Assembly: GCF_014235875.1 (NCBI RefSeq)
Contig: NZ_JACJUK010000002.1
Location: 248,001 to 312,000 of the forward strand
Direction: 5' to 3'
Length of the DNA stretch: 64,000 nucleotides
From: Croceivirga lutea
GTDB lineage: Bacteria > Bacteroidota > Bacteroidia > Flavobacteriales > Flavobacteriaceae
Made by a program: the position numbers and the translations under genes. Positions 62,397 through 64,000 of this stretch are shown here, in pieces. The notes below the pieces were generated by a model. It ran no database searches. It was not told the DNA's origin and was given only the letters and a program-made list of their open reading frames with translations. How positions within the stretch are numbered: the first letter of the stretch is position 1; each line of letters begins with the position of its first letter.

Positions 62397-62450
62397 CTAT
62401 TTGAGTAAAATAATTGTAAGCTTTTACAATTCCACACAACTCAAATAATA

Positions 62451-64000
62451 CTAAAAAGCGTATCGCTGCGGACCTCCTCGTCTTATTTCTTCACTAGCGT
62501 AGGCCTCAAACTTTTTAAAATTATTTCTAAACGCATTAGATAACTTAAATGCCGTTGTGTAATACGCTTGGTCATCATTCCAAGTAGCTCTTGGACTTAA
62601 TACCTTCGTAGGCACACCCGGACATTCTCTTGGTTGTGCTACCCCAAAAACTGAATGTATGTGATAATTATCGTAGCTATACAGACCTAATTCACCACTT
62701 AACGCTGCGCTTATCATTGCTCTGGTGTATTTAAGTTCCATACGCGTACCAACTCCATAAGGTCCACCGGTCCAACCAGTATTAATTAACCATACATCAA
62801 CCCCAGATTTTTTCATCTTCTTGCTTAACATTTCAGCATAAACCGTAGGATGCAATGGCATAAATGGTGCACCAAAACATGCTGAAAAAGAGGGTTGCGG
62901 CTCTACAACACCTGCTTCTGTACCTGCAACTTTTGCAGTATACCCAGAAATAAAATGGTATGCCGCCTGTGATGGCGTTAATTTTGAAATTGGAGGTAGC
63001 ACACCAAATGCATCTGCTGTTAAAAAGAAAATATTTTTTACGTTTTCACCAATCGAAGGTTCTTGAATATTTTCTATATGATAGATGGGATAGCTAACTC
63101 GCGTATTCTGAGTTATAGAAGTATCTGCAAAATTTACATTACCACTATCATCCATAATCACATTTTCTAAAATGGCCCCTTTTTTAATTGCGCCATAGAT
63201 TTCTGGTTCTTTTTCTGCAGATAGGTTAATTACTTTGGCATAGCAACCACCTTCAAAATTAAAAACAGAATTATCTGGTGTCCAACCATGTTCATCATCT
63301 CCAATCAGCTTTCTATTTGGGTCTGTAGAAAGTGTGGTTTTACCTGTACCTGAAAGCCCAAAGAATATAGCGGTATCACCATCTTCGCCTACATTGGCAG
63401 AACAATGCATAGGCAATACATTCTTAAATGTTGGTAAAATAAAGTTTAAAGCTGAAAAAATACCTTTCTTAATTTCACCGGTATAGCCAGTTCCACCAAT
63501 AAGCGCAATTTTTCTAGTAAAGTTCAAAATGGCAAAATTGTGTTGTCTAGTGCCATCTTCTTCTGCATTAGCCATAAAACCAGGAGCGTTAACCACCGTC
63601 CATTCGGGTTCAAAATTGTCTAGTTCAGCTTCGGTAGGTCTTAAAAACATGTTGTATGCAAACATATTTGACCATGGGTATTCATTGATTACCCTTAGAT
63701 TCAATTTATAGTTTGCATCAGCGCATGCATAAGCATCTCTAACGTATAATTCTTTATTGTTTAAATAAGAAATTACCTTATCATATAACTTATCAAACGC
63801 TTCTGGTTCAAAAGGTATATTAATATCTCCCCACCAAATTTTCTCCTTAGTTATTGCATCTTTTACAATAAATCGGTCTTTAGGAGAACGACCGGTAAAT
63901 TCTCCTGTATTGATAGCAATTGCACCAAGAGAAGACTCTTTTCCTAAGTCTTTATCGAGTATTTCTTGATGTAGTTCGTTTGAGGTTAATTGGTATTTAA
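62451..64000 (-). CDS. pckA: Phosphoenolpyruvate carboxykinase (ATP), 5' end missing
   Basis: The frame stays open to the window end, so about 516 C-terminal residues are present and only a short N-terminus (about 20 residues) is missing; the start lies beyond 64000. Motifs: NTGEFTGRSPKDRFIV (substrate), CADANYKLNLRVINEYPW, the kinase-1a loop GLSGTGKTTLST, IGDDEHGW, and NTGWTGGPYGVGTRM. The enzyme turns oxaloacetate and ATP into phosphoenolpyruvate, the entry step of gluconeogenesis. The internal Met at 63704 is not the start. The ending RGGPQRYAF is complete. Confidence 0.97.
   Translation of the reverse strand, partial: KYQLTSNELHQEILDKDLGKESSLGAIAINTGEFTGRSPKDRFIVKDAITKEKIWWGDINIPFEPEAFDKLYDKVISYLNNKELYVRDAYACADANYKLNLRVINEYPWSNMFAYNMFLRPTEAELDNFEPEWTVVNAPGFMANAEEDGTRQHNFAILNFTRKIALIGGTGYTGEIKKGIFSALNFILPTFKNVLPMHCSANVGEDGDTAIFFGLSGTGKTTLSTDPNRKLIGDDEHGWTPDNSVFNFEGGCYAKVINLSAEKEPEIYGAIKKGAILENVIMDDSGNVNFADTSITQNTRVSYPIYHIENIQEPSIGENVKNIFFLTADAFGVLPPISKLTPSQAAYHFISGYTAKVAGTEAGVVEPQPSFSACFGAPFMPLHPTVYAEMLSKKMKKSGVDVWLINTGWTGGPYGVGTRMELKYTRAMISAALSGELGLYSYDNYHIHSVFGVAQPRECPGVPTKVLSPRATWNDDQAYYTTAFKLSNAFRNNFKKFEAYASEEIRRGGPQRYAF

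Overview
The window is chromosomal DNA from a low-GC marine-type member of the Bacteroidota, most likely family Flavobacteriaceae. The signs are a SusC/SusD pair, TonB receptors with an N-terminal carboxypeptidase-regulatory-like domain, type IX secretion C-terminal sorting domains, DUF4271 and DUF4296 proteins, a large number of lipoproteins, and several exact copies of the Bacteroidota -7 promoter element (TAnnTTTG) just upstream of genes. No mobile element, prophage, CRISPR array, rRNA or tRNA was seen. Most of the window is densely packed and syntenic-looking.

Layout. 1-4344: 3' part of a susC gene and its susD partner, closed by a strong terminator. 4762-6411 (-): sodium:solute symporter with its own terminator. 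6568-19541 (+): a tight six-gene operon: three consecutive ~1100-residue FG-GAP/VCBS + ASPIC/UnbV lipoproteins, a vanadium-haloperoxidase/PAP2-type lipoprotein, a membrane-anchored SRPBCC/GyrI-like effector-binding protein, and a beta-propeller lipoprotein. 19544-32401: a signalling/phosphoryl-transfer neighbourhood with two huge paralogous metallophosphoesterase-Omp85 barrel fusions (19544-23257 and 28664-32401), an HD domain fused to a Pycsar-effector-like membrane module, a 790-residue GAF protein, a stand-alone metallophosphoesterase and two small lipoproteins. 32529-37221: secreted protein, penicillin-acylase-type hydrolase, ABC exporter. 37235-41907 (-): ferredoxin, ferredoxin-NADP reductase, Nfu and Mrp (Fe-S handling), an alkyltransferase-like protein, a LysE exporter, TrmB. 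41979-50951: a MurG-like glycosyltransferase, a PhoR/PhoB-like two-component pair, and a divergently transcribed TonB receptor plus a 1010-residue repeat lipoprotein. 51175-54962: two minimal type IX sorting-domain proteins, LuxE-like acyl-protein synthetase, cupin, TyrS. 55044-64000: epimerase, DUF4296, dihydroorotase, polyprenol-phosphate mannose synthase type GT2, GT39 membrane glycosyltransferase, DUF4271, HemD, a CBM48-like/HhH protein and PckA (running off the window end).

Most noteworthy. (1) A series of TTAACAT/GTAACAT half-sites, mostly spaced in multiples of 11 bp, between the PhoB-like regulator and the TonB receptor, laid out like a PHO box; it suggests that the receptor and repeat lipoprotein are a phosphate-starvation outer-membrane system. 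(2) The two metallophosphoesterase-Omp85 fusions carry, between phosphatase and barrel, a conserved segment that looks like an atypical kinase fold (Gly-rich loop, MRxLRK, DWDRH, RDRD); in one paralogue the phosphatase has lost most metal ligands while the kinase-like motifs remain. (3) The ASPIC/UnbV triplet with a haloperoxidase is a coherent but functionally unexplained surface operon. (4) The repeat lipoprotein has three units of exactly 927 nt whose ~600-nt cores are almost identical at DNA level.
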